From: Fasciola hepatica
Lineage: Eukaryota; Platyhelminthes; Trematoda; Plagiorchiida; Fasciolidae
Direction: 5' to 3'
NCBI GenBank assembly: GCA_948099385.1
Contig: CANUEZ040000067.1
Location: forward strand, 22,648,501-22,712,500
DNA length: 64,000 bases
Shown: positions 11,600-25,078 of the stretch, piece after piece
Layout of the letters: each line of letters begins with the position of its first letter
Numbering within the stretch: position 1 is the first letter of the stretch
Position numbers and translations under genes: made by a program
Notes under the pieces: generated by a model
Database searches by the model: none
Seen by the model: the letters and a program-made list of their open reading frames with translations, nothing else
Told to the model about the DNA's origin: nothing

Positions 11600-11720
11600 T
11601 ACAGAATAATGTGCTCTTGCTGATACTGGATCTACCCGCAGTCACATCAGGGTGGCTACAATAATCCACCTGGGCGTGGTGAACCTGAAACCATGCGAAT
11701 TTCTGTTGACTGGTGTAAAC
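11600..11720 (+). pseudogene. Gypsy A protease, first copy
   Basis: Reads LADTGSTRSHIRVATIIHLG then VVNLKPCEFLLTGVNA. The aspartic-protease DTG is intact at 11622-11630. Flanking frames are broken. Confidence 0.65.
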
Positions 11721-12049
11721 GCTGAAAAACTGAACCCTATGTTCGTGGCACCGTACTCGAAAGAACTCAGATGACTTGTTACATCAGGGTCGATTTTCGT
11801 TGTCAGATATATTTCCCATAGTGCGACTGTTGGAAAGAACGTCTTGCAACCGAACGATTTCAGAGGGTGTAGTTACAGAAAGATGTCTGTTCTGCTGGGG
11901 TTTCCGAAAATAATCGCAGGTCGTGGTTCCAAGATCTAATGGGAGGTAATGAATCTGTGAAGAGCAAAGATATACTTTAAAAAATCTATCTCAAATTTGC
12001 CGACCCGTTTATACGGAAACGCGATAATTCGGGTTGGACCAACGTGATT

Positions 12050-12900
12050 AAGAGCCATATTGATACAAGGAATGGTGAACCCTGGAAGAATACTTGTACA
12101 TTATCAAGAACAAGTACACCATAGTGTGGAGGATATGTTGAAACTGTTTTATCCAACTCTATTGACCCGCATGGATGTCACCTGTGGTACTAGTGAAAAA
12201 AAATGAAAGCAAGTTCAGGCTGTGTGCAAAATGCCGCCGGTAAACGCAGTTACTAGGAAAAACTCATTCCCGCTGACTCCAACGGAACATGTGGTTGATG
12301 CCGTGAGAAAGTGCGGAATTTATCCACGATTAACTAAGTGGCGGGATATTGGCAAGAAGAAATTGAGCACACAGATTGACGGAAGGCGGCTTATACTATC
12401 CCGTCGGACTTGTACGATTGTCAAACGATGCCGTTCGGGTTGACTAATGACACCGCCACATTCCAAAAGTTATCGAAGTATGTGCTAGAAGGTTTACTTC
12501 GGTCTAAGTGCCTTGTGTACACCGATAATGTGTTGATCCACGGGAAGACGAAAGAAGAGCATGTTACGAATTTGGAACGGGTGTTAGAATGGATCACGGA
12601 AGTGTGACTGAAACTGAAAACAACCCAAATGTGTGTTTTGCCGAGAGGAAGAAGGCAATTTCTCGGGTCATGTTGTTACTCGCCATGAAATAAAAATTAT
12701 TCTACGTAAAGTAGATCAAACCCTGATTCGGCCAACTTTCCGTTCTGTTCTTGAATTACGAGGCTTCTTAGATTTCGCCTCTCACTATCGCCGATTCATC
12801 TGGAATTTCGCCATGCATGCGCCACCGTTAAACGCTCTTCTGAAGTAAAAAATAATAACTTCGTCTGGGGTAATAAAAGTGATAAAGCAAGCAGGGTTGT
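12050..12900 (+). pseudogene. Gypsy A reverse transcriptase
   Basis: Three adjoining frames cover the RT. They include NAVTRKNSFPLTPTEHVVDA (12240), TMPFGLTNDTATFQ (12427), LEGLLRSKCLVYTDNVLIHG (12488) and LRGFLDFASHYRRFIWNFA (12760), ending NALLK plus a trace of the RT-RNase H linker. The catalytic YxDD is YTDN, so the second Asp is Asn. Frame changes near 12360-12410 and 12605-12650 and a TGA at 12605 make it non-functional. Confidence 0.75.
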
Positions 12901-13338
12901 CGTTCCGTAATTGAGTGATCCCTAGGTAAACGGAACCCGAGTCTCAAGGCAGAGAACACGAGCTCGATCTACTATGTGTTTTATCGGACAAATTATCAAA
13001 TATTACCAAAAGCATACATCAGATTGTGGGCAAATCGACCACAGAATCAAGACAGCCAACAAAGGGTGTCAGAAATGCTGGGCAACAATAGACAGGAAAC
13101 GCTCAAGACGGCAATTCAGGAGCGAGTAAAGTGGTTTACAAAGTAGATCCTTATTTAGGAGGGCACTTTACCAAATCAACGGTCGGAGGGAACATACAAG
13201 CGTGGTGAGGAATACATGGAATACCATGGCTATGAGAAAGTGAATGACCATAGTAAGATGGCCGATTTCAGTCATCCAGACGAATAGGGCAGATGGAGAG
13301 AGGAGGATAATGATGTCCGAGCGTCTTGGCCTTGTTAA

Positions 13339-14133
13339 GTAACCCAGGTAACTATGCCCTAATAACAGAACGGGCCATGGATAACAACGGCTAAGGGCTC
13401 GGAGATTACAAAATGGAGAAGAAAGTCTATGTGAGCGATAAAACCTGTTTACAACCAGAGTTCACTACGAACTGATATGAGCAACATGAAGACAAATGAC
13501 AACTGAATTCAATCAACACCTGCAATAGAAACGAGAGTAAAATTGCTTGACCAAATGGGATTGAATAAACAAATTTTCACGCGGGTTTGGAAGCGAAGGA
13601 GATTTGGTGGTCAGTGTGGAAACTGGTGGTCAAATTGGAAGAATAGCAAACGAACTTTTCGATAAATACAAGAAGAGATGATGATAGATAGCATGAAATC
13701 TTGACTAAACCATTTTGAAGGAGTTTCTCGATCAATTCAAGCTGGACTTCCAAGTGTAGTTTCAATAAATTTCTACAAAGGGTTTTCTAGCATCTACTTT
13801 CCGCGCTGCCTTCTTCGCCAGTATTGGATTTGTCAGACGTGTTCACAAACGCGAGTGAATTTTGCCCAGATACCGATGCAAGTGACGATGCTATCAGCGG
13901 AGCAATTTCTCAGTTAGGTATAGATGGCCAAGAGCACTGTGTATCGTTTGGTAGTAAAACATTTTCAAACGGAGAGAAGAACTACTATACTACTCTGAAG
14001 AAAATGATAACTTCGGTGAGTTTTTAGGAAAAACCGACACCACCTAATTGGTTGCCCGTTTTGTGTCCGCATGGACCAATAAGTGCCATTTTGATTTCAG
14101 ATTTTCAAGGACTCACAGGAGTGGAGTGTTCGA
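13339..14133 (+). repeat. Direct duplication unit 1: insert plus RNase H
   Basis: Starts at gtaacccaggtaactatg. About 470 bases of non-pol sequence are followed by RNase H with SEFCPDTDASDDAISGAISQ and GSKTFSNGEKNYYTT (13824-14027). Aligns with 14218-14984 over its whole length with many substitutions and small indels. Confidence 0.75.
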
Positions 14134-14217
14134 TGTGCTCTAGCTGATATTGAATGTACCCCCAGTCCTATCAGTGTGGCTATAAATATCCACCTAGGTG
14201 CGATGAACCTTTGTCTA
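14134..14217 (+). pseudogene. Gypsy A protease, second partial copy
   Basis: Reads LADIECTPSPISVAINIHLG, homologous to the protease at 11622 but with DTG changed to DIE. It is fused to the end of an RNase H on its left and to the non-pol insert on its right, so it marks recombination junctions. The left junction shares the short string tgtgctct with the first protease copy. Confidence 0.65.
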
Positions 14218-14984
14218 GTAACCCAGGTAATTATGATGTAACAACAGGACGGGTTATGGGCACCAATTGCTCAGGACTCACAGATTCCAAAATGGAGAAG
14301 GGCTACGTGAGCGATAAACATTCTTAGAAACAGAGTTCAGCACAAACTGATATTATCAACAATGAGACAAATGATAACAGAATTCAATCGAAACCTGCCA
14401 TGGAAATATAACTAAAATTTGGCGATCTAATGGGGTCGAACTAACAAATCTCCACGCGGGTTGGAAAGCCGAGGGGATTCGATCGTCAGAGTGGAAACTA
14501 GTTGTCAAATTGTAAGAATACCAACCGAACTTTTCGGTAAATACAAGACGAGATTATGATAGATAGCGTCAAATCCGGACTTAACCATTTTGAAGGAGAT
14601 TTTCGTTCAAGGTGAGCTGAAAATCCAGGTATAGTTTCAAAGGTATTTACCTAGGGTTTTCCAGCATTTATTTTCCGCGTTGTGTTCGTCGGCAGTATTG
14701 GATTTGTCAGACGTGTCCACGAACACGAGTGAGTTTCGCCTAGATACCGATGCTAGTGACGGTGCTACAAGCGGGGCGATTTCTCAGTTAGATGGCCAAG
14801 ATCACTGTGTATCGTTTGGTAGTAAAACATTTTTAAACGAAGAGAAGAACTAATATACTTCCGGGTAGAGAATGTTGGCTGTAATGAATATTCCTGATTG
14901 GTCGCCCATTTCGTGTCCGCATGGATAAATAAGTGCCATTTTGACTGCAGAGTTTTAGGGATCCACAGGGATGGAGTGTTCCAT
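14218..14984 (+). repeat. Direct duplication unit 2: insert plus RNase H
   Basis: Starts at gtaacccaggtaattatg. Contains RNase H residues SEFRLDTDASDGATSGAISQ and GSKTF, then runs into the normal RNase H tail with HVYVDIMSRHPMRDHGDCP at 15040-15100, so this unit, not unit 1, leads on to the integrase. Confidence 0.75.
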
Positions 14985-15339
14985 GGGAGGATCTGTTGCT
15001 TGAGTTCGAATACGTTTCCGAACGTCAGTCGGGTAAAAGTCATGTGTACGTGGATATCATGTCTAGACACCCAATGAGAGATCATGGTGATTGTCCGTTC
15101 AGCATCATAGATTTTGTGGAGATACCAATGGCATATAAGAGGACAATGGATAGCGATACAGTCAAATGATACAAGCACCGCTTCATATATGAAAAAATCA
15201 AAACTGGAAGTAGGAGATGGCACCTTGCAGTCCATGGCCAAAGCATTTATGGAACCTTTAGGATTCCTTGAGGATGGCAGACGGCATAATGGTTTTATTC
15301 ATGGACCATATTACCTAGTAAAAAGCGGTTCTCCTTGAG

Positions 15340-15560
15340 CAATGATGCAGACTGTCTCGACAACACTGCATTCAAGGTTAAGTCATCCAGGCTGTAACAA
15401 GTTGGAACATGCTGCTAGAGTTTGGTTCTGGTGGCCATATCAACGGAGGGATATTCTAGATTTTTGCGCTGTGGCTCAAAACGCTGAGCCCACTGCTAGC
15501 ATGACGGAAACGCCGTCGATGAAATGGAAAGGGTTTTCTGTAGTTGAAAAGAATTTGTTC
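15340..15560 (+). pseudogene. Gypsy A integrase zinc-binding domain
   Basis: LHSRLSHPGCNKLEHAARV then FWWPYQRRDILDFC shows the H-H and a first Cys of the HHCC module; the second Cys is lost (AVAQNAEP). The core start FSVVEKNLF lacks the family's catalytic Asp. Homology fades after about 15560. Confidence 0.65.
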
Positions 15561-15849
15561 AGATATTACGTGCGTTATTTGCGATTCATCTTAACAAAAT
15601 CAATCCGTATATACCTGGAACTCACTGAGATGGCAATATGGTTTCCTAAGTGCAATCAGAACCAAAAGTCCCAGTTCAGTTTCAGCTTATTCGAAATTGC
15701 AATTCAGTGCTCCGGTTTTGGTTGATACCCCCCTCCAGCGTCGACTAAACGGCAAAAGATTAGTAGAGCAAACATAGAAAAATCTGAAAAAATAGACGTG
15801 ATAAGCTGAAGTGATGAGGACGAAGGAAGGTCCCGAATACACCTAGGTC

Positions 15850-17960
15850 ACTGTCCATGACACCTGATCATTTCACCTAATGCCCATAATCACTTGGTAG
15901 GCTCTTCAGGTGGACTCTTGCCTAAAAATCTAACAAGATCTACTTGGCCAAGTCTACTGGTCAAGGTTTGAATTAATTTTTGCCGTGATGTGTACTGACC
16001 GTGCTTGACACACCTTCCAACCACCTTTGGATTCAATGCTTGATCCACAGACAGACCACTTATTCTCAACACTCTACGTCTAACCTCAGCATTCCTGTTG
16101 AGGTGTTCCCCACCACAATCGACAATGATACGGAAATATCGATGGTCGAATATCGGCAGCAATAACCTATTTTCTACTTTTACCGGCCATGTTTCTGAGA
16201 CGTATGGAGAGCAAACCTAACGGCCGCCGTGTACACTCGACCCTTGACAGACAACTCGATGTCACGCCGACGTCACAACTAGCTGAGTCTGACAAAAGCT
16301 AAACATTCCTTCTGAATACGCAACGACACTACATCCAATATTGCTCCACCTGGTGAGATTTAGGTGCCCAGATAACAACACACATCTACTTTCACTTCGG
16401 CTTCTTCTGACGAGACGAGTTTTAGTGTAGCGTCAACCCAGTCCTGCAACAGCATTTTACACTCTGAAGGTACAAAACGCATATCAACCACTGCTACATT
16501 GTTGTTTAGGTCGACTGAGTCGAACGCCGCTTCCAGTCTAGGAAAGCTAGAGATTCTGGCCCCACGGAGGATTTGTCTGTTTTCTATGATTTCTGACTAA
16601 CTTGATTCTCATGCGTCTGAATTTCATGGGCAATAAATATTCGGTGGAGAATAATCCCGATGAGCAGTTTGGATGAGTCACTTACCAAGGTAATTCCTCT
16701 CTGGCTTTCACAACAGAACCTACCATCTTTCCTGTACATCGATGCAATGACCCTTCTCACATCATCCCCTAGGTTTCAACTTATTATACCAAATTACTCG
16801 GAGGAGTTTTGTTAACTCCGACACTGAAGCTTCGCATCCATCCTTGAATAAAAATGAAGACAATACCTCCGATCCAGCGGCTATGTATCTTTTCAAGTAA
16901 GTTATATCCGGCATAAACATTGTCTCTGGGAGGTGTAATCTAAGGGTCCACTGTTGAAGTGTGCCCACTAAATTGCTCATCAAAGTGCTCCACCAAACGA
17001 TTTAGACAATATATTTAAAAGCGAGTCAGTGGGCCGTCGGATTCTTTTCCTAATTCGCATGCACTAGGCTTCTGTGGACTGACTCCCAAAATCAAACAAT
17101 AATGGTTGCGTATATGGCATCAGCTTTTTCCATTCCGTTACATTTCGCAGTTCCTCACTACTTACGGTTACTTTTCTTGCTCCCAGTATGTTAGAGACTC
17201 GAGGAGTTACGCACTTTATTGAATTTGGCATCCGGATAAACTGATTTGCGAACATCCGATAAAGCTACTGATGTTGAAAATATTCATACTCTGTGTGGCA
17301 TCGAACTCTCCGACCTGCTGTCAGCGTTCATCTAGGTCAAGGACATCCGACTGCGTAGATAACAGGGTAGATGACTGTGTTTGAAAATCGGATAGTGGGT
17401 TGTGGTCTAGGAGTCCACAGGCATAGACGCAGATGAACAACAATCTTCAGTCGATCTAAGCCAGCGGCGACCAATGAATGTATGGTCAATCTGTGTACAA
17501 CTTTGTGAAGTTGTAGGGGTACAGCATGCTAATTGATGTCGCTTCGATTGGCAGAACGTAACACTTACAAGCAACAACCTGTGGTGGGAGCACAGCTAGA
17601 CGAGAAGGTCACGAATAACAGCTCTCGTGCTTAAAACAGTCCCAAGGCCAGCCTGACCACCAGCACTAGACACAGCATCATGGGACACTTAGAGAGCAAC
17701 ACGAGAGACTGAGGCTGCACCTATGGTGCGAAGCGAGGTCACAAAAGTGGGGTCTCTTGTGTGTGTTTCGGAGACACAGCCCATATCCACTTCACAGTTG
17801 TCAAGAGTTCTAGCAAAGGGCAGCCCGTTGCCTTATCTGACATTGTGTGAGGACGTTGAAGGCAGCCAATTAATATGAATATTCAGGCTCATTGGTTGCA
17901 CCTGGTCCATGCACCCTGTGTGAACTACTGCTTGCTTCAGATCCGCAGTTATTCGAGACA
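15850..17960 (-). mobile_element. RTE-like LINE, nearly complete but dead
   Basis: Read on the minus strand from 17960 to 15850. The endonuclease N-terminus is FARTLDNCEVDMGCVSETHT, followed by GGQAGLGTVLSTRAV. The endonuclease end is CTQIDHTFIGRRWLRS then MPVDS. The linker is FANQFIRMPNSIKC, the pre-RT is LKRYIAAGSEVLSS then KDGCEASVSELTKLL, the RT is RRVIASMYRKD and CCESQRGITLVSDSSKLL. The C-terminus is FDHRYFRIIVDCGGEHLNR then NAEVRRRVLRISGLS. The RT is interrupted after about 16600 and the catalytic box was not found. A second copy of the same family lies in the opposite orientation at 39110-40065. Confidence 0.75.
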
Positions 17961-20900
17961 TTTTGTATCGCTCTTAAATAAAAGGAAGAAAAATTGGCAA
18001 GGCCCATTGCAGGAAAGATGCTGAAGGTTTATTAGTTAGACCAAACCGTCTTCTTGTTGTGTGTTACACAAACGAGCGGTCATTTTCTACCTGTTAGCTT
18101 GGGCTAGTCGATGTGACCAAACTAACTAATCGACTGACAAGTTCTTCAGATTCCTTCACGTGTGGGAATCCTTTCCAATTTCTTGATGGAAACGGAGAAA
18201 CATTTTTCCAAGTAACGTTCAACAATATCACATATATATACTAAATGGTGGAGTGACACGGAACCCAGGTTTTTGATGGATTCCTATCCACGGATGGGAA
18301 CGTAATCCTAGCAGCCTCCATTGAAGGCATGGTTGGAAATCTAATCCTCTTTCTTGATATTTCTTCCACTTTTATCCTGCCATTGTTGTTTACTCACCTC
18401 GGACACATTCTTTTTCTATTATTTTTCTGTATCATGCACACCGCAGTCAGTGTTCTCGTTACATCAAAATGACCGCAACTCTCACCCCGGGATTTGTTTG
18501 TGCCGCTGACTGTGCTGCACCCGCTGAACTGAAACGATTGTCAGTCGATTATTCTGGTCAACTTGATTAACGCCGTGATCAATAAGTAGAGATTTTTAGC
18601 TTTAAAACTACTCACATTCATCTCATATTTTCACCCAATTCATCTTACTTCCTGAATGGACGCGTTTGGTCCTTCGAGTAACTCAACCAGCTCGGTACGA
18701 AACCGACAACCGTGGTCGACCGCAACAAAGTTTGTGATTGACGAATGTCCACCCTTGTAATTGACGAATTGTGCCCGTATACATGATGTTCTTGAATGTA
18801 CCCATGTCTAACCAAAACCCAACCTCTTCTCCGTTCACCGTTATTTGACGGAACACCTTTTTACCTCTCCGGCATCAGTATCCCACTAACTCTATCCGTG
18901 TCAATATGCGTTTGCTCTTTGTCCACTGCTTCCTGGAGGAAACACTTTTCCGTGAAATTGTTGCGCATCTTCTAGTTGTCACAAGTTGTTTTCCTAAGGC
19001 CGAGTAATTGTCTATTTCCACGACGTTTTGCCTTATTCAAAACCAACACTGCACCTTTGAATTCGTGCATGTTCCTGATATGTTTTTGTACAGACCAATG
19101 TATTCTGACGTTTCCTTATATTTTCTGGTTGCTTCCTCAACCCACCAGATATCGATGCACTGTTGGAGTGATCATTTTGAAATTGCTCGCAACTTGTCTT
19201 ATCACCACAGGGTTCACGTTATCACAACGATATCCAGTCTAGCATGTGGGTGCATGCCCAAGGTAAGTGTAAAATTGCATGATCGTATCAGTTTTCTCAG
19301 CCATTACATAAACTAATCCAAGATCCAACGGTCATATGTGGCCGTTCGTTGAGAGAGAAAAAGTCGGCAGACAAAAACGACGATGAAACATGCTTTCTGT
19401 ACATGCAGCCAATCCGAAAACCAGTCTGATTGCTCTAGTGTTCTGCATGTCTCGAAGGAATATGAATGGGATAATGAATATAAGCCTGCAAACACGGTTT
19501 AGTCCGCAATCTTTCGAATCGTATCGGATGGATCTTTACGGTTGACACGCTAGCAGATCTTGCCTTCGTTTTTGCCGAGATGAACGTTCATAAGTACGAT
19601 GAGAGTAAATGGCTGAAAGAACGCTTCATCTGTGTTTTTCTTCTTACGTCGCATTGCAAAATTGTTGGTTTCATACCGAAAGCATCAGACTACCCGGTCA
19701 AAAATCGTCTGTCTGTGCAAGCTGATTGCACATGATTTATTTACTTTGGTCTAACAATGCGAATTCTACGTATTCAGTCATCGAAAGTCAGCAATCTTTG
19801 GATTCGAGGGGAAGCTTGGTAGCAACACTCAACCCATCACATCAGTGGCATTATCTTCCATCAAATATGGCTAACAACCTTATTGTGGAGTAATTCATTC
19901 GTGGGATTTTGCAAATTGGATGACACGCGGCAGCTTAGACGGTGGATTTGATCGAAATCAATCGTCGTGAGTAACAGTTACGTCAACATATTGATATATA
20001 TCTCTAAGTAACAATAATCTGGTTTATTCGATCCAGATCTGAATTACTTACATTTGTTGTTTGATCACGGTTTCATTGAAGCTACTTATAAATGGCGTTT
20101 ATTTAAGAAGTAGGGTGCAGCGAGGATGATTCGGAATAACCCGAGGCCATAAGTGAGCTGCGTCACCATAATAGTTCACCTTGTAAACGTCGTTACAGAA
20201 AAGTCGAGCTGAAAATTTCTTCGAAGTTTTTCCAATTTGATCGTGTGGTTGATCTCTATTTTTCGAAATAAATTTGGTTGCCAGTGGGCGGAAGCTACGG
20301 TCAGCTTTGGGTTTATGTGTGGTTCGTTATGCATTCTTCTTATCTTTGCTCTAATCCCCAAAAGGGCATTGAACGCGTGTCCCGTAGCCTTGCAATTGTG
20401 CGCTCATGTGCTAGCCGGAGTAGTTTGGCCGGATAAGCAACTGGATCAACCCATACACGTAATTGCTTTGTCTGATTCAGATCACAACACATAGATGAAG
20501 TAGAGGGATTTCACGATAGACTAGAAGACGTTTGGTATTTTTTGGGCTAAAAAAGGATTTACTTGAAAACTGAATGCATGCACACATGTGCCTATTGAAA
20601 TGTATATCTTGCTCGTGGGTACCACCATCAAATTGGTCACCATCAACTCAGTCACCCCGGGAATATCGATTAGGTATTTTTAAGGTCATTCTGCAACACA
20701 TTCTACAGTCTGCAGCTGATGACCGTCATTCGCATCATAGAGCATTAACAATGTTGATTGTGTTGGAAGCGTGTTAGGATATTGGTCAACGCAAATCTAT
20801 AGAAAAAGCCGCGGAAACCATTAAAGAAAACTGTACTGCCAGTGATAATGTTGCAGAGTAATTTTGTGTATATATGTGTGCTTTATCCATCGTTCTCAGA

Positions 20901-21479
20901 GATGAAAGATAAAAATCCCTTAGTAAAATCAGTCGAGTTTGGTGTTGCCATTTTTTATAATTCGTTCTTCGTAGCTGTCGTTGTTCTGCTATGGGAAGCA
21001 CCACAAGTATTTTGACGGTGGGATTCTGGAAATAAATTGATTTTTCCAAAACCACGTGAAGGTTCGGTTTACTGTAGTTCGCAGCAGCTGGACAAATATT
21101 CGCGTACCGGACACAACAGGGTGAAAATGTGCCATGAGTAGCCCTGGGCTGAAGGTGAGTGTGGTTAATCGAAAATCGAGGAGTCCCCGTGTTGCACGGG
21201 ACGTTCTTACTAGGGGTGGTAAATTAGTCGTTCATAGTGAAGAGATTGTGTCGATGTAGTTCTTTGTAGGTTAAACTTTATTGGATACAATTAGGTGTTC
21301 TAACATTGATTCCGAGTGATGTTCTACAGTATGACTCCCTTCCGATAAACGTCATTCACAATGATAATGTGCTTAAGGAGGAATGTGTGTAACCCAACTG
21401 AGACTAAGCCAGATGGTGCTGTATTAAACCTGTTTGTCACTCCATCATCGCGGTGGTGACCAGCAATTCAATCATAAGA
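17961..21479. other. No gene recognised
   Basis: Several short open frames, none with a convincing family motif. About 70 bases at 18500-18570 weakly resemble 28290-28360. The frame at 20237-20494 has a faint RNase H-like look but I do not trust it. Confidence 0.4.
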
Positions 21480-21790
21480 CTGTTGTATTTGCATCTGATG
21501 CTAGACACAATTTCATTGTGAATACTGGAAGTTCGGAATCTACTCATCCTGAGTGCATTTTGGTTAGGCTATTATAGATCTGCGAACAAAGAAAACAGCG
21601 ATGTTAGTACGTGGTGTTACCGGTCATGGGCTTGATCATCTCGGTGAACGTGATTTGAGTAATAGAAGAGATAGTGGCCAGTCGGTAACTGCGAACTTTC
21701 TGATTCCGCGTGGCAGTCCATCCATTCGGGGTTTGAGTGCAATAAGAAGTCCGGATCTACTGCTAACTTTGTTCAGTGAGAATTCATCAT
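21480..21790 (+). mobile_element. Gypsy-type protease fragment
   Basis: Reads FIVNTGSSESTHPECILVRL then, after a break, RGVTGHGLDHLGERDL and SPSIRGLSAIRSPDLL. This is the order seen in trematode gypsy proteases (DTGS, a GVTGH loop, then GxSILGLxxL). The catalytic DTG is NTG. It is isolated: I see no matching gag upstream and no RT downstream. Confidence 0.6.
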
Positions 21791-22820
21791 GTCGAACAAC
21801 TCATGCACGAACTTACGAGCGTTCATATGCTCAAAGTGAAAGGAAGACCCAGCCACTAGAAGCCACAACTAAATGGGAAATCTACACTACCCAGAAGGTC
21901 AAAGTTGCGTACACCACCTCGACGTACGTGCTCAAATCGCATCCCAGGAAACTCTGTTAAAACATCGGAAGTTCAAGTGAGTTCGTCAAACCATTCTGTG
22001 GTTCTATACAGGACGTGTAAACTGCGAGAGTCTTTAAAGGCCAAGGATTACACAGATATTCCCTGTTCTCCTGATAACTGGCTCTGACCATCCATAAATT
22101 TTACTACACGACAGGCTGGATAAAGATTTTGGGAAATTACGGATATACGAAATGGTACAGCTCATAAAAGACACACCGATCAGGTATGCAATAGAATGCC
22201 AGTTGAAGAGCGACCCGATGAAGTGGAAGGAGACATACACGTTTGCAATCTAGTTCTATTGTGTAGAATAACTCGTCTTAACCCTGTGTCGAATGTTCTA
22301 ATGAGTGGCGTCATGACTGCGGGATAACAGGGGGCAGGATGTGTCGATTTTGTCATATTCACATGCGGTTCGAGGAAACAACTTTGGATCAATCAGTATT
22401 CATTCGTTCGATATACATTCCAATCAGCATCCACGCACTTCTGCATACGAACAAATGAGTCATGCGCGTATGACTCATCTCGTTCCTAAGATAAATCTTG
22501 ATTATCGCAGTATGCGTGTTGCGCGCATATCACGTGACAGTGTCTGGCAAATTTTTGTCCACCAATCACCTTACTGGTGGATCAATATATGTGTGTGAAT
22601 GCTTTCCCTTCCATATTTCATGCCCATGTATATGCCGTATTTTATACGCTAAACAACAAAACATTTCAGCACCAGTTGGTGTGATTTTTGATTTCGTTTC
22701 ATGCAATCTGGTCGTCACAATTGGGGTCGCGGGCAGGATTCAAACCTGCACAGAGAAATCCAATTGAATTTTCATAAATGATAGATTTTGTACATTAGCC
22801 GCGCAGGTACACGTTGCATG

Positions 22821-22825
22821 TATAT

Positions 22826-22909
<84 letters not shown>

Positions 22910-22910
22910 T
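22821..22910. repeat. (TA)n microsatellite
   Basis: About 90 bases, the longest TA tract here. The long YIYI frames through it are a by-product of the repeat. Confidence 0.95.
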
Positions 22911-25078
22911 CGCATTTTTCTGGTTTCGGACTGTGCCAAACAAAACATAGAGTAATCGTGGGGTGGAGGGAAGGAGTAGATAGTCCAAGTCCATGATATA
23001 TTTGTGGGTGCGATATTGCGAGGTTGTCCAAGCCAAAGCTGGTGATTTCCTTAGGGATCCTCAACCGCAGCTTCTAGCTATTCAAAGCCTAACCCGCAAG
23101 GCAGTGGGTCCGTAGACTGATTCCTTGGTTCATTCGCCCTTCGGATGAGGCCAAACATCTCGGGTACCCAGTGCATTTACCGCCACAGATGCCGGTGGGC
23201 ATACCGTTGTTTGCCTCATGCGCCATCTATGGTTGGTTTGGAATCAGGGTTTAGCCATTTACTTTAGAGGGACTATTAGTCAGCCAATCCAGGTGAGAGC
23301 GACGTGCATTCACTTCCTTCTTCTCGTTTTAGTGTGAACACCTCCGCCACGAGAAGGCAGGGAGTAGGACTTCCTCAGCAGAGGCTGTGTTAGACGCACC
23401 GTCTTTTGGGAGCATTTTGAGAGGCATTTAGGACGAATAGTTTTCTAGGAGCCTGAAGCATCCACCCTAGACAATACTGAGACATTTGGAGGCACCGGTT
23501 GGGATTTCTTTTGGAATACTGGTCATATTTCTACTTTTAGTTCAATACGGAATAGTCTGATTTGATTTTGCCCTGTGCTATTTTTACCTGCTGGAAAACC
23601 GTAGCAGCGGTATCTTTTCAAAATACTGTTTTCCGCTCTAATCGAAACGACTTGTTCCATCGTCATCACTTCCTCTGTGCCCAAGTTGATGGAGAAGATC
23701 TTACTTTGTCGGGAGAGTTCCTGTTTGGTTATCCCCAATAACTAGTGCTAGTTGACATCCAAACGCAGCTAGTGTACTCTGGATACAGGTGACTTAATTG
23801 GCCTTTGCACTCTGAAGAACTTACGCAGTTCTGTCAAACTAGATTTCTCCATTTTCCATAACCGTTTCACTGATTTTATTTCGGTTCCCCGTTATTTTCT
23901 GGTTCCGCCAATGGAGCCTTTCGAATGTCCCACGTCATTTTCTAATGGATTTTTATAAATTAAAGATGGGATGGAAAATATCAGCGGGCAGTTCTAGGAT
24001 AGTATCAGATACTTTGTTTTTCTACATCAGAAAATAAATGAGATCGTTTTTCCAATGTTTACGCTAAACTGAACTACGTGCATCTTACTAGAATGTGAAT
24101 AAAGTACTGAAACTATTAGAACACAGGCTGATCCGTTCGCATTACAGATCCAGAACCGATGTAAAATGTCTTGGCCTTATTGGCTAGACACGTTGCACTG
24201 ATTGACATTGACTATTTTCGATGAAAGACATGACATGACAATTCGAACCATCCGTAACACTGTTGGAAGCGTAGAGAAAAGGCTGACGCGGTGTGACTGC
24301 AAACGCGTTTATACAAAAAGTACTTGATCAAATCGTTACACTGGAGGACCGTACCTGCGTGTGCATGCGTCAGTAAGGTCAGCTGACTGCGGATCGATAG
24401 GCATACGAGGCAAACGAGAGTGAACGGTATAGCCGGGCTGAGACAAATTCAAATTGGTAAACGGCCGCACTGAGGCCTAAAAATCAATAGAAGCACTTCA
24501 GAAGCCCATCTAAATTTGCTCCATTCAACAATACTAAAATCCATTTCGTTCCTCAACCACCACGCTTGAATATACCATTTGCGTAGGGCTAAGTTCAAAA
24601 GCACATCAAAAACTAAGATCAATTCTATTTGGTTACACCTGCGGCCTCGTTGTTCTTTGGGTTAGCATTAACTTACCTTTGAATACCTACTTGCAACCAA
24701 GTTACCATTTCCGTTCTGCATAGTGACGAAGGGTTCTGATTAGCACGTAATCTGTAAGTGGATCTAAAATCGTGCGGACAAAACTGATTCACATGCCTCT
24801 ACTGTTCTACTGGAAAACGAAATGGTTTGGCTGTAGGAATTGTTTCAAACCAGCCAGTCGTATGTAACGATATAACCTGGACCCGGACTATGCGCACTCG
24901 AAGAACGACAAGATCATACACGAACAGCAAGAATGTATTCTGTTGCATTTGGTTTATGCTCACTCGTTTATCTACAAAAAGTCATGTATTCATTGGCAAA
25001 TAACGTCCTGACCAATCGCAAAGTGATATCACTGTATCTAGACGATCTAACAATTACAACTCGGCTTTATCCGATTGG
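22911..25078. other. No gene recognised
   Basis: No trustworthy coding or repeat feature seen. The frame at 23523-23738 (-) has no recognisable motif. Confidence 0.4.

Larger units (their letters stand above)
11330..15740 (+). mobile_element. Ty3/gypsy retrotransposon A, decayed and internally duplicated
   Basis: Pol order is protease (11622), reverse transcriptase (12050-12900), RNase H (13805-14100 and again 14690-14980), then integrase zinc-binding domain and the start of the core (15340-15560). Protein similarity is to gypsy elements with the RT string TMPFGLTNDTATFQ. Stops and frameshifts occur throughout. Two unusual events are visible: about 0.9 kb of foreign sequence after the RT, and a direct duplication of insert plus RNase H with an extra protease scrap between the copies. 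The integrase core breaks off after about 15560. LTRs were not identified. Confidence 0.8.

Noticed and set aside
20237..20494. Possible RNase H tail of a gypsy element
   Set aside because: The resemblance is faint and unsupported by flanking domains.
22740..23064. Open frames with long YIYIYI runs on both strands, also at 9888, 40424, 45695 and 58831
   Set aside because: These are translations of (TA)n repeats.
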